Source of the DNA: JAVZLH01 sp038883475
GTDB taxonomy: Archaea; Thermoproteota; Bathyarchaeia; Bathyarchaeales; Bathycorpusculaceae
Reading direction: 5' to 3'
Length of the DNA: 22,391 nt
Assembly: GCA_038883475.1 (NCBI GenBank)
Contig: JAVZMA010000023.1
Span: 1 to 22,391 of the forward strand
Position numbers and translations under genes: made by a program. The notes under the pieces are model-generated. The model was not told where the DNA came from. It saw only the letters and a program-made list of their open reading frames with translations, and searched no databases. This document shows, piece after piece, positions 14,154 to 21,931 of the stretch (position 1 is the first letter of the stretch; each line of letters begins with the position of its first letter).

Positions 14154-14187
14154 ATATCAACATCGATATCAACACTGATATTTAAAC
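14154..14187 (-). promoter_or_regulatory. PadR promoter and probable operator
   Basis: ATATCA and TGATAT form a perfect dyad at 14166-14181 with an ACAC centre. The unit ATATCAACA also occurs at 14154 and 14166, and ATAT recurs at 14178, giving a 12-bp period. On the minus strand a TATA-like TTTAAATA overlaps at about 14180-14187, so the dyad lies between the TATA box and the likely start site near 14157. That is a repressor position. Confidence 0.55.
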
Positions 14188-14207
14188 TTTTTCCAAAAAG
14201 CTGAAGA

Positions 14208-14240
14208 GCATACGTATGCGGTATACTTATATACGCGTAT
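14208..14240 (+). promoter_or_regulatory. Promoter of the AbrB/PIN pair with palindromes
   Basis: GCATACGTATGC at 14208-14219 is a perfect 12-bp palindrome, and ATACGCGTAT at 14231-14240 is a perfect 10-bp palindrome. Between and overlapping them is the TATA-like CTTATATA (14226-14233), about 35 nt before the ATG at 14265, which implies a leader of about 10 nt. Antitoxin binding here would shut off the operon. Confidence 0.5.
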
Positions 14241-14264
14241 TCCAAAACTGTTTCTTGAACAAAA

Positions 14265-14498
14265 ATGCCGAAAACCAAAATCACAAGTAAATTCCAAATC
14301 ACAATTCCAAAGGAAGTTCGCGAAAAAGTTAAGGTTAAACCAGGAGAAATAGTCAATGTTGAAAGCGTTAGTGACGAGGAAATCGTTATCAGAAGATTTA
14401 GAAGGATAAAAGAGCCGCTGAAAGTGCTAGTCGGCAAAACCGTCTCAAATCGCCATGTTCCCATAGAAGAGCTTGAAGAAAAGGCTGAAGCGAGGTAA
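14265..14498 (+). CDS. vapB: AbrB/SpoVT-type antitoxin (VapB)
   Basis: The 77-residue product has the swapped-hairpin AbrB domain at its N-terminus: TKITSKFQITIPKEVREKVK then VKPGEIVNVESVSDEEIVIR. The acidic/basic tail (KEPLKVLVGKTVSNRHVPIE and ELEEKAEAR) would bind and block the PIN toxin encoded 4 nt downstream. The ATG follows a T/A-rich short leader without a clear ribosome site, suggesting near-leaderless translation. The protein probably binds the palindromic promoter in front of it. Confidence 0.92.
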   Translation: MPKTKITSKFQITIPKEVREKVKVKPGEIVNVESVSDEEIVIRRFRRIKEPLKVLVGKTVSNRHVPIEELEEKAEAR

Positions 14499-14502
14499 AG
14501 TT

Positions 14503-14913
14503 TTGGCAACCTATTTTGTTGACAGCAATGTTTTCTTTTACGCAAAAATTTTTGACCGTCAGTACGGCAGTGCATGCGCTGAGATTTTGGGCAAGATAGA
14601 GAAGGGCGAACTTGAAGCAGCTACTTCAACTTTGGTTATTGTTGAGTTAGCGAATGCCCTAAGGAAATATGGATTGGAAGATGAAGTGAAGGATGTTGTT
14701 GACGCAGTTTTTTCTTTAGACATCAATGTTTTGGAAGTTGACTTGTTGGATGTGAGAGTTGCCGCTCGCGTTTATGACGAGTTTAGAATTAGCCCATACG
14801 ACTGTGTTCACGCGGCAGTTATGAAAAAAGCTGACATTGCTAATATTATTTCCGCGGACAAAGATTTCGACAAAGTAACATGGATAAAACGGTTTGACCC
14901 AAGAAACTTCTAA
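14503..14913 (+). CDS. vapC: PIN-domain ribonuclease toxin (VapC)
   Basis: The 136-residue product begins MATYFVDSNVFFYAK. The PIN acidic quartet is visible: Asp7 in FVDSNVF, Glu48 in TLVIVELANAL, Asp100 in SPYDCVHAAVM and Asp119 in SADKDFD. This predicts Mg2+-dependent RNA cleavage, restrained by the upstream AbrB antitoxin. The start is the TTG at 14503, with GAGGT (14492-14496) overlapping the antitoxin stop; a frame ten codons longer runs into the antitoxin gene and reads basic and unlike the family. The toxin appears intact. Confidence 0.92.
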   Translation: MATYFVDSNVFFYAKIFDRQYGSACAEILGKIEKGELEAATSTLVIVELANALRKYGLEDEVKDVVDAVFSLDINVLEVDLLDVRVAARVYDEFRISPYDCVHAAVMKKADIANIISADKDFDKVTWIKRFDPRNF

Positions 14914-14950
14914 CCACCATTGTTCTCATAATTGAGAAGCGTTTATGATT

Positions 14951-15625
14951 TTATTCAATTGTTGTCCCGATACGCTCGCCTTTAACAGCTAGCAAAACGT
15001 TATCGGGATTAAAACCATTCACAACAATGAACTTAACCCGTTTACGCTTTAGAATTTTTATTGCCTCTGGGTCTATAATCTGATGTATTCCAGCCTTATG
15101 TTTGTTCTCGCTGAAAACGCGCGTTAAATCCTCGAAGCGTAAACGTTCAAGTTTAACCGCGTCTGCATGTTTCCGCGGGTCTTTGGTGTACACGCCCTCT
15201 TGGTCTGTCGCCTTAATCAGCACATCAGCACCTATTCTTTCGGAAACTAAGGCAGCTACAGCGTCCGTGGTCATGCCAGGCTTTAAGCCGCCTAAAACCG
15301 CAATTTTCCCTTTACCCAAACATTCAGCGACTTCCTCAACAGTCAAAAGCACTTTTCCACAACCAAGTTTTCCAAGCTTTTTAGTGAACAGTTGAGCGAA
15401 AATTCGGGAAACAGAAATTGCCACATCATCTTGGTCTTTTTCTTCAAGCCCTAAATTTTTCGCGGTTTCAATAAATTCTCGTGCTAATGCCCCGCCGCCG
15501 ACAACGACAACCACATCATGTCCTTCACTCTTAAGTTTCTCCAATATTTCCACGTAATCGCCTATCAATTTGGGATTAACGGGCGAGGCTATAACCGAGC
15601 CACCTATACGTATTACTATCTTCAT
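14951..15625 (-). CDS. pyrH: Uridylate (UMP) kinase, archaeal type
   Basis: The 224-residue length and motifs identify an archaeal UMP kinase of the amino-acid-kinase fold: IRIGGSVIAS (5-14), VVGGGALAREFIETA (41-55), LGGLKPGMTTDAVAALVSER (111-130) and LIKATDQEGVYTKDPRKHAD (136-155). It phosphorylates UMP to UDP with ATP for pyrimidine nucleotide synthesis in the cytoplasm. The ATG has AGGGAAG about ten bases upstream. It lies 43 nt after the metallo-beta-lactamase gene on the same strand and is convergent with vapC. Confidence 0.95.
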   Translation of the reverse strand: MKIVIRIGGSVIASPVNPKLIGDYVEILEKLKSEGHDVVVVVGGGALAREFIETAKNLGLEEKDQDDVAISVSRIFAQLFTKKLGKLGCGKVLLTVEEVAECLGKGKIAVLGGLKPGMTTDAVAALVSERIGADVLIKATDQEGVYTKDPRKHADAVKLERLRFEDLTRVFSENKHKAGIHQIIDPEAIKILKRKRVKFIVVNGFNPDNVLLAVKGERIGTTIE

Positions 15626-15668
15626 GAAGTTTTCTTCCCTGACTGCAATTTATCTTGGCTGTCAACAT

Positions 15669-16505
15669 TTAAAAGAATTTGTTTAGTCCCTCTCGGCTTT
15701 TAGCGCCTCTCACTTGCATGTTTATAGTTTCTCCAAAGTTAACTTGCATTCCATCAACAGCCGCAACCGTCGGAACACCAGTTTTCTCTTCGATAAGCTT
15801 TGCCTCTTTAGCTGGACCTTGAAATATCATTTGCATTCCTAGATGCGTCAAAACTGTTTGTTCAGGATGTGCTTCCTCAATTATTTTTATGGCATCATCT
15901 GTTGTCATGTGACCCTTCCATGGTTTTCCAGAGGGTCTCATAACGCATAACATTAGAAGTCTTGTGCCTTCGTAGTATTTTCCTATGCCCTCAAAGTATT
16001 CTGTGTCACTTGTATATGCAAAGTCGCCGAATTCCTTAGTTTCGAATCTAAAGCCCACAGCGTCTGGATCTGTGTGCTTCGCTTCTGTAACTGAAACTTG
16101 GACACTGCCCACTTGAAATTTTATATTAGGCACTGCCTCGATCACGTGTTCAGGCATTCGCTGGTGATACTTAGAGATTGAGGCTTCACAAACCTCACTT
16201 CCGCTTAAAACACTTTTAGACGCCGCGAGAACACCTCGTTTTTTGGTCATGCCACGGGTCATCGCTTCGATTAGAACCTCCGCATCTGTATAGTGATCTG
16301 GATGCGAATGGGAAACAAATATGGCGTTAAGCTTCTGCGGGTCCAAACGCATGTCAACAGAATGCACAAGAGCGCCTGGTCCAGGGTCCAAGTGAAGGTT
16401 TAGGCTTTCGCTTACTATGCGTATTCCGGCCGTGCGTCGCTTCTGCGTGATTGTTGCAAATCTCCCGCCGCCCGTTCCCAAGAAGATTATTTGGTATTGC
16501 GCCAT
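15669..16505 (-). CDS. Metallo-beta-lactamase-fold hydrolase
   Basis: The 278-residue product has the zinc motif HSHPDH (66-71), further ligands His144 (EAKHTDP), Asp167 (YTSDTEY) and His221 (LTHLGM), and FLGTGGGR at the N-terminus like RNase Z-type proteins. KGHMTTDDA (197-205) adds a histidine that is common in this archaeal subgroup. It lacks the flexible arm that marks tRNase Z, so a hydrolase acting on a phosphodiester, thioester or cyclic nucleotide-like substrate is possible. It diverges from the cation exchanger gene 108 nt away; a TATA-like TTTTAATATT at about 16565-16575 could serve both directions. Confidence 0.87.
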   Translation of the reverse strand: MAQYQIIFLGTGGGRFATITQKRRTAGIRIVSESLNLHLDPGPGALVHSVDMRLDPQKLNAIFVSHSHPDHYTDAEVLIEAMTRGMTKKRGVLAASKSVLSGSEVCEASISKYHQRMPEHVIEAVPNIKFQVGSVQVSVTEAKHTDPDAVGFRFETKEFGDFAYTSDTEYFEGIGKYYEGTRLLMLCVMRPSGKPWKGHMTTDDAIKIIEEAHPEQTVLTHLGMQMIFQGPAKEAKLIEEKTGVPTVAAVDGMQVNFGETINMQVRGAKSREGLNKFF

Positions 16506-16613
16506 GTGTATGCCTTATGGCAGCTAATGATTTCTGTTTTTCTCTAAGTAAAGCTGGGAAAACGCTTTTAATATTCCGTTTAGTTGAATTAAGCGAAACG
16601 GAGGCGGCTTGCT

Positions 16614-17591
16614 TTGTTCGAGGAATGGGGGTTGCTTGGCAATGCGCTTGTTCTTTTAGCTTCTCTGGTTGTTCTTGACAAGGCAAGCGACTGGACAATA
16701 ACGAACTCCGTTAAGGTTGCAGACATAACAGGAGTTGGAAAAACAACCGTTGGATTCATTCTGGTTGCCTTCTCCACATCGCTACCAGAACTTTGCGTCT
16801 CCATCTTCGCTGCTATCGGCGGTGAAAGCGTAGGCATCGCTATCGGAAACGTGTTAGGCTCAAACATCGTCAACATCTGTCTAATACTGGGCGTATGCTT
16901 CCTTCTAATAACCCTAAAAAGCTCTGAAAGCGTAAAGCTTCCACCCGCCATGGCAAAAGAGGAGATAGGCACGTTATATTTTGGCCTTTTTGTAGCCTCC
17001 ATTATTCCTCTAGCTCTCCTTTACATAGGATACGCGAGTAGATTCATCGGCGTGATTTTATTAGCAATTTTCATTTTCTACGTTTACCAACTTTCAAAAG
17101 TGAAAAAAGTCAAGGAAGAAAGTTCCCTAGGAGAGGAACGAAAAAAACTGGGTCAATACACATTCCTCACAGTTTTAGGCGCTGCTTTAGTTGTTGTAAG
17201 CTCATATTTTATTGTGGATTCAGCCTCCTTCATCGCCGAAAGTTTGGGAATCCCTCCAGTCGTGATAGGTGCTACAATCGTCGCTTTTGGAACTAGCCTG
17301 CCAGAATTGGCGACAAGCGTAGACTCTGTCCAAAAGGGACATACGGATCTTGCCTTGGGCAACATTATTGGAAGCTGCTTCATAAACATAACATGTATTC
17401 TAGGTGTTGCATTAATAGGTTCAACGTTAGCGGTTAACATGGCCGCCTTCTCCCGTCTTGTAATGTTCTCGCTCATAACAAACCTACTCTTATGGTATTT
17501 CTTATCAAGTGAAAGAATAAGCTGGAGAGAAGGAGCCATATTCCTTTTCATGTATTTCATCTTTCTTGTGACAAGTTACAGCGGCTACTAA
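16614..17591 (+). CDS. Ca2+/cation antiporter (CaCA family, YrbG-like)
   Basis: The 325-residue membrane protein has the two inverted alpha repeats of the family: TVGFILVAFSTSLPELCVSI with GNVLGSNIVNICLILG (about 45-93), and VIGATIVAFGTSLPELATSV with GNIIGSCFINITCILG (about 217-264). The Glu residues of AFSTSLPE (Glu59) and AFGTSLPE (Glu231) bind the ion. About ten helices are expected, with the charged loop near 158-180 between the halves. It exchanges Ca2+ or another cation for Na+ or H+ across the cell membrane. The TTG start follows GGAGGCGG. It has no cotranscribed neighbour. Confidence 0.93.
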   Translation: MFEEWGLLGNALVLLASLVVLDKASDWTITNSVKVADITGVGKTTVGFILVAFSTSLPELCVSIFAAIGGESVGIAIGNVLGSNIVNICLILGVCFLLITLKSSESVKLPPAMAKEEIGTLYFGLFVASIIPLALLYIGYASRFIGVILLAIFIFYVYQLSKVKKVKEESSLGEERKKLGQYTFLTVLGAALVVVSSYFIVDSASFIAESLGIPPVVIGATIVAFGTSLPELATSVDSVQKGHTDLALGNIIGSCFINITCILGVALIGSTLAVNMAAFSRLVMFSLITNLLLWYFLSSERISWREGAIFLFMYFIFLVTSYSGY

Positions 17592-17609
17592 GCCTAGGGA
17601 GATGAAAGT

Positions 17610-17996
17610 TCAGCTTTTTCGTTGCTTCTTTTTATTGGCGTTCTTCACTGACGGTTTGCTCATCATGGCTTCTTCTATTGAACATGCCTTTTGCAGTTCC
17701 TTCATGTACCAGCTTCTATCTCTTGAATAACTTAAGCCAGCGGCTATGCCGAGAACCATAAGTGCTAAACCGCAGATTATTAGCGACAAGCCTAAGATGG
17801 CTCCGGCGACCAGTTCGGGGTAATAAGGAATAAACAGAAACCACTCTGGAAGTTTATTCAAACTTAAAGTTAGGCTTAAGGTTTCAAGTATTCCGCCGAC
17901 AAAGAAAACCGCGCCTGCCAAAAACATTAAGTATGCTGACATTTCGTTATGCCTTGACTCTTCTGCTTTTTCGTGCAAGTAATCTCTAAATGACAT
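17610..17996 (-). CDS. Small membrane protein with two helices, unknown function
   Basis: I do not recognise this 128-residue protein. It has a charged N-terminus (MSFRDYLHEKAEESRHNE), two membrane helices (about 21-46 and 62-89) joined by a short aromatic loop (EWFLFIPYYPEL), then a cytoplasmic tail with a very basic end (NANKKKQRKS). Gly-rich helix 2 suggests packing against another helix or itself. It is convergent with the cation exchanger, 18 nt away, and divergent from the HAD gene. It is a plausible real gene from its clean frame and coherent topology. Confidence 0.7.
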   Translation of the reverse strand: MSFRDYLHEKAEESRHNEMSAYLMFLAGAVFFVGGILETLSLTLSLNKLPEWFLFIPYYPELVAGAILGLSLIICGLALMVLGIAAGLSYSRDRSWYMKELQKACSIEEAMMSKPSVKNANKKKQRKS

Positions 17997-18107
17997 TAAG
18001 GCTCAACACGTTTTAAATTGATAAATGTATACGTAAATCTTATTATCTGAAAATAAACATTGCAAAAACGAATCGAGAATAATCAAAAAGAGGAGAAGAA
18101 AGCCATC

Positions 18108-18839
18108 TTGCAACCCAGCATAAAGGCAGTGATTTTCGATTTTATAGGCACATTAACTAATGTCAAAGGTTACAGTTTAGAAACCTCAAAAATGAAGCTA
18201 TACAACGCTATTGTAGATGCAGGTTTCAACATTAGCGCCGAAAATTTTTTGAAGGCTTACAGTGAAGCTCACGAAAAGTATAGGGTTATACGATATCAGA
18301 AGCTCGTTGAAGTAACAAACGCTGTTTGGATTTCAGATGCCCTAAACGCTCTAGGATTCAAAACAAGCCCAGAGGACTTGAGGATAAAAACGGCTGTCAA
18401 CGTGTTCTTTGAGGATTATCTAAAGTCTTTTGAACTAAGACCATGCGTGAAGCCCATGCTAAAACAGCTTTCAACACGCTACAAACTGGGTTTAGTTTCA
18501 AACTTCACCTACGCACCAGTAATTTACGCCGCCCTCAGAAAACTAGGCATAAACCGCTTTTTCAATGTTATATTGGTTTCAGAAGCTGTCGGATGGCGCA
18601 AACCACACGCAAAAATTTTCAAAGAAGCTCTCAAAAGGCTTGGAACCAAGGCTGAAGAAACGGTTTACGTTGGAGACAGCCCCCAAGAAGACATTGAAGG
18701 AGCAAAGGCTGTAGGCATGAAAACAGTTTTTGTCCCTTCACAGTTTTACTCGCTTGAAAATCTCCAAGAAAGTCAACAGAAGCCAGACACTATCGTGAAA
18801 GACATTTGCGCACTCTACAAAAAATTCACGTCCACCTAA
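18108..18839 (+). CDS. HAD-superfamily hydrolase with atypical motif I
   Basis: Numbering from the chosen start, motif I is VIFDFIGTLTN (Asp11), motif II LVSNFTY (Ser near 131), motif III GWRKPHAKIF (Lys165) and motif IV VYVGDSPQEDIEGA (Asp190). A helical cap of about 90 residues lies between motifs I and II, as in C1-cap enzymes. The second acidic residue of motif I (DxD) is Ile, so the usual phosphatase general acid is missing; haloacid dehalogenases and some others also lack it. The TTG at 18108 follows GAGGAG (about 12 nt); a TTG at 18060 gives 16 extra basic residues but has no SD. Substrate unknown. Confidence 0.82.
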   Translation: MQPSIKAVIFDFIGTLTNVKGYSLETSKMKLYNAIVDAGFNISAENFLKAYSEAHEKYRVIRYQKLVEVTNAVWISDALNALGFKTSPEDLRIKTAVNVFFEDYLKSFELRPCVKPMLKQLSTRYKLGLVSNFTYAPVIYAALRKLGINRFFNVILVSEAVGWRKPHAKIFKEALKRLGTKAEETVYVGDSPQEDIEGAKAVGMKTVFVPSQFYSLENLQESQQKPDTIVKDICALYKKFTST

Positions 18840-18933
18840 CATTTTTGTCTCCATTTCCTATCAATAATGATGTGGAAAGAGCAATGTTTAATTTACATTT
18901 GCTATAGAATAATGGGTAATTGAGGGGTTTGTA

Positions 18934-19734
18934 ATGACCGAGCTTGGAAAGAGAATCAGAATTGACCGCATAATGAACCGGAATACTAGGAGAACAGTCA
19001 TAATCCCCATGGACCATGGAATAACCCTGGGACCAATCAAAGGGCTTTACGACATGAAAACCATCGTCAACCAAGTCGCCGAAGGAGGCGCAAACGCCGT
19101 TCTTCTACATAAAGGAATAATAAAGGCAGGTTACAGGGGCTATGGCAAGGATATAGGATTAATACTGCATCTTTCAGGAAGCACAGCGCTTGGACCAGAC
19201 CCAGACGCTAAAGTGCAGGTGGCAGATGTCATAGAAGCCATAAAACTTGGTGCTGACGCCGTTTCCATTCACATAAATGTAGGATCCAAAACAGAAACTG
19301 AACAGTTGAAATTTCTGGGTAAAACTGCAAAAATATGTGAAGATTGGGGGATACCCCTCTTAGCAATGATGTACCCGCGAGGAGAAAAAATCAAGGACCA
19401 GTATGATGTAGACGTGGTTAAGCACGTTGCCCGCATCGGAGCAGAACTTGGAGCAGACATCGTTAAAACGAACTACACTGGAAGCGAAGACACATTCAGA
19501 GAAGTTGTCAAAGGATGCCTTGTACCGGTTGTCATGGCTGGAGGACCTAAAACAAACACGGATGAAGAATTCTGTCAAATGGTTTACGATTCAATACGTG
19601 CTGGTGGAGCTGGGGTGGCTGCTGGAAGAAACGTTTTTCAACATGAAAACCCGACGAAAATGGTTAGGGTCTTATGCGGCATCGTCCATGAGGGCTTAGA
19701 CGTTAAAACCGCCCTAGAAAAGTACATGAAATAA
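18934..19734 (+). CDS. aroA': 2-amino-3,7-dideoxy-D-threo-hept-6-ulosonate synthase (ADH synthase)
   Basis: The 266-residue DhnA-type aldolase barrel closely follows the methanococcal enzyme of the archaeal shikimate pathway, including IPMDHGITLGPIKGL (24-38, Asp27), GGANAVLLHKG (51-61), AMMYPRG (144-150, Tyr147), ADIVKTNYTG (174-183, Schiff-base Lys178) and MAGGPKTNTDEEF (201-213). It condenses aspartate semialdehyde with 6-deoxy-5-ketofructose 1-phosphate to begin aromatic amino acid synthesis without DAHP. Class I archaeal fructose-bisphosphate aldolase is the close alternative, but PMDHG followed by GPIKGL favours the synthase. The ATG has GAGGGG upstream. No other aromatic-pathway gene is in the window; it converges with glyA, 3 nt apart. 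Confidence 0.88.
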   Translation: MTELGKRIRIDRIMNRNTRRTVIIPMDHGITLGPIKGLYDMKTIVNQVAEGGANAVLLHKGIIKAGYRGYGKDIGLILHLSGSTALGPDPDAKVQVADVIEAIKLGADAVSIHINVGSKTETEQLKFLGKTAKICEDWGIPLLAMMYPRGEKIKDQYDVDVVKHVARIGAELGADIVKTNYTGSEDTFREVVKGCLVPVVMAGGPKTNTDEEFCQMVYDSIRAGGAGVAAGRNVFQHENPTKMVRVLCGIVHEGLDVKTALEKYMK

Positions 19735-19737
19735 CAG

Positions 19738-21084
19738 TTATTTTCCAACAATATTTTTTAAATGTTTCACCACTTCTTCAAGGCTGTTAAAGCCATACTC
19801 AATTTTGTTGAACTGTTTTCTGAAGGCTATTACTTCCTCTTTAACTTCTTGTGGTTTACGCGTCCCCTTAATAACTTTCAACATTAAATCACATAGATAT
19901 TTAATATCACCTTCTTTGAAGCCTCTTCGGGTCACATCTTGAAAACCTATCCTGATTCCTGATGGGTTCTCGCGGTTGTTCTGGTCGTCATAGGGTAAGA
20001 GGTTTCTGTTCAAAATTATGTTTGCTTCCTCCAAGTCTTGAGCAACCTTTTTCCCGCCTCCGTACTCGCGGACATCCACAGCGAGCTGATGAGACATTGT
20101 AAAGCCTTTATGTTCGCCGAGAACTTTAACGCCATGTTCGTAAAGATATTGCCCAGCAACTTGAGCGTTTCTAACAGTCTGTTTTGCCAGCTCTGCACCG
20201 AAAAGCTTCAGTTCAAGAGCCGCAACTCCCAAGGCGGGCAACCTAGCCAAATGCGTATTCGAAGTGCTTAACGGAAACACTGCGTGTTGAACCCATTTTA
20301 TAGCGTCTTCAACACTGCTACTTTTAGCATCTGCAAGTATAACCCCGCCTTGCGGACCTGGAAACGTTTTATGGGTTGAAGCTGTCACGAAATCTGCGCC
20401 TTCTCTAAGCGGATCTTGAAAGGCTCCACCAGCTATAAGCCCCAAAACATGCGCTGCATCGTAGGCTATGTAAGCGCCAACCTCGTCGGCGACGCTTCTC
20501 AACTCTTTAACGGGATGCGGAAACAGGAACAGACTTCCGCCAAAAGTGATTATTCCAGGTTTGGCTGCCCTTATTATCTGCGCTGATTTGTCCGTGTCTA
20601 TAGTCATCTCCCTCACGTCATAAGCATGATCTATCATTTCTAAGCCTAAAACTCTGCCCGCCAAACCAGCATAATCATGAGATATATGGGCGCCGCAACT
20701 TAACGGTGTTACAACCATCTTCTTGTTTTTAGTTGCCAAAGAAAGCCCTTTAAAAGTAGCTAGATTTGCATGCGTGCCAGAAACCAGACGCACATCAGTC
20801 CAGCTGCACTTAAACAAGTTTTTGATTATGTCCGCCGCGCAATTCTCAATCTTTGTTATGTATTTTTGACCTTGATAATACCGCACTTTAACGTGTCCTT
20901 CAAGGTCGTTTTCGCCTTCGGCGTAGCGGCTTTCCAAATCCATACATAGCCTAAGCATTTCTTTAACTGCTGGTGATTTGATGCCTTCACTTGCTATGAG
21001 ATTTATACATTCAATATCGCGATATTGTTCGTGGGCTTGGCTGGCTTCAATCAACCCCAGAGTTAAATTCAGTATCTCATCCAT
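19738..21084 (-). CDS. glyA: Serine hydroxymethyltransferase (archaeal type)
   Basis: The roughly 448-residue PLP enzyme has INLIASEGIKSPAV (substrate-binding), ESRYAEGEND, VRLVSGTHANLATF, AYIAYDAAHVLGLIAGG (Asp209 and His212 of the PLP site) and the lysine motif STHKTFPGPQGG (Lys239 Schiff base). It interconverts serine and glycine with a one-carbon carrier, in archaea often tetrahydromethanopterin or folate. The start chosen is the ATG at 21084 with AAGGTG upstream; a GTG four codons earlier (21096) is possible. A TATA box at about 21137-21149 gives a leader of about 30 nt. tRNA-Gly is encoded just upstream on the same strand. Confidence 0.94.
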   Translation of the reverse strand: MDEILNLTLGLIEASQAHEQYRDIECINLIASEGIKSPAVKEMLRLCMDLESRYAEGENDLEGHVKVRYYQGQKYITKIENCAADIIKNLFKCSWTDVRLVSGTHANLATFKGLSLATKNKKMVVTPLSCGAHISHDYAGLAGRVLGLEMIDHAYDVREMTIDTDKSAQIIRAAKPGIITFGGSLFLFPHPVKELRSVADEVGAYIAYDAAHVLGLIAGGAFQDPLREGADFVTASTHKTFPGPQGGVILADAKSSSVEDAIKWVQHAVFPLSTSNTHLARLPALGVAALELKLFGAELAKQTVRNAQVAGQYLYEHGVKVLGEHKGFTMSHQLAVDVREYGGGKKVAQDLEEANIILNRNLLPYDDQNNRENPSGIRIGFQDVTRRGFKEGDIKYLCDLMLKVIKGTRKPQEVKEEVIAFRKQFNKIEYGFNSLEEVVKHLKNIVGK

Positions 21085-21136
21085 TTCTCCCAGCACCTTA
21101 GTGCTTCATGAATTTCTCTTTGTGAAAATGAAAAGC

Positions 21137-21149
21137 CATATTTATACTT
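21137..21149 (-). promoter_or_regulatory. TATA-box promoter of glyA
   Basis: On the minus strand the run reads AAGTATAAATATG, a strong archaeal TATA box. The expected start is near 21115. Between it and the ATG, AGCAC-TAAG-GTGCT (21092-21105) can form a 5-bp hairpin that takes in the ribosome-binding AGGTG. Confidence 0.55.
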
Positions 21150-21269
21150 GTGGTTTTAGACAGTTGTAAGCATCAAAATAGAAATTGTTAATATACTAAA
21201 GGGGCTATCCAACCTATTTCTTTAGCATCTCAGAAGCTCGTTTTCTATTCGAATGCATACTAATTAAAG

Positions 21270-21347
21270 TGGTGCGGTCGCCGGGATTTGAACCCGGGTC
21301 GTCAGCGTGGCAGGCTGATGTCCTAGACCAGGCTAGACTACGACCGC
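21270..21347 (-). tRNA. tRNA-Gly (GCC), CCA end encoded
   Basis: The minus-strand sequence folds as a full cloverleaf. The acceptor stem is GCGGTCG/CGACCGC with discriminator A, and the D arm begins GTCTAGCCTGG. The anticodon arm is TCAGC-CTGCCAC-GCTGA (anticodon GCC), and the T arm is CCGGG-TTCAAAT-CCCGG. The three bases after the discriminator are CCA, so the 3' end is encoded. There is no intron. It lies 40 nt after the deoxyribosyltransferase-family gene on the same strand and about 185 nt before glyA. Confidence 0.97.
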
Positions 21348-21387
21348 TGTGATATGGACTACGCCATTTTGTGCTTGTCTTCTTTTC

Positions 21388-21813
21388 CTAAAAAGCATTG
21401 CGTTTTAAGGCGTCGCCAAGTGCATTTTTTAGGTCTTCAATGTTTTTTATGATTATGTCTGAGTGGAAGGTTATCCATGGGCTTGGGTTTTTGAGTTGAC
21501 ATATGCATATTGTTGTTTTGCCTTTAAGTTTGGCGTAGAAAAGCTCCATACATGTTCCTGCTGAGAGGGTTGGCATGTAAGCGATTAAAACATCGCATCG
21601 TTCAATGTCTTCCAAATCTCTTTTAATGAAGCCCGCTGTTGAAACCTTTTCCCACCAGCCTGATTCTTCGCTTTTGTAAATTATTTTTTCGCGTTCCCAA
21701 GGGTCAAAAACTTCGCAGCCGCAGTTGATGCAGATTTCGCGAATAGCAGTTCTATAGGATTGTTTGTCTTCAAAGCCTTGTATTGGTCCTGAAATGAAGA
21801 CTTTCTTTTTCAT
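21388..21813 (-). CDS. Nucleoside 2-deoxyribosyltransferase-family protein
   Basis: The 141-residue product has the family pattern: VFISGPIQGFEDKQSYRTA at the start, EVFDPWER (34-41), FIKRDLEDIERCDVLIAYMP (62-81) and LSAGTCMELFYAK (83-95). Glu90 in GTCMELFYA is at the place of the catalytic nucleophile, and the acidic DLED..D cluster at 66-74 is usual. Members transfer or hydrolyse deoxyribose or ribose on nucleosides or nucleotides; the specific substrate is not clear. The start ATG sits within a perfect 7-bp-arm inverted repeat (21811-21825). The neighbours are tRNA-Gly and the divergent DUF401 gene. Confidence 0.85.
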   Translation of the reverse strand: MKKKVFISGPIQGFEDKQSYRTAIREICINCGCEVFDPWEREKIIYKSEESGWWEKVSTAGFIKRDLEDIERCDVLIAYMPTLSAGTCMELFYAKLKGKTTICICQLKNPSPWITFHSDIIIKNIEDLKNALGDALKRNAF

Positions 21814-21931
21814 GGTGACACCATGTTTGAAGTTGCGATTTTGCTTGTTCGGAGAGAAAAGTATTAAGGAATTGAGCTAAATACTTTGGTTTCCTAAGCA
21901 ATCAAGGCATCAGAAAAGGAAAGCGTGTTGG

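Noticed and set aside
14141..14575. Long minus-strand extension of the PadR frame
   Set aside because: It runs antisense through the AbrB gene and the whole promoter region. The ATG at 14140 has GGTGA five bases upstream and gives a normal PadR length.
21270..21347. Possible intron in the tRNA
   Set aside because: The cloverleaf closes without extra bases in the anticodon loop (CTGCCAC), so no bulge-helix-bulge intron is present.
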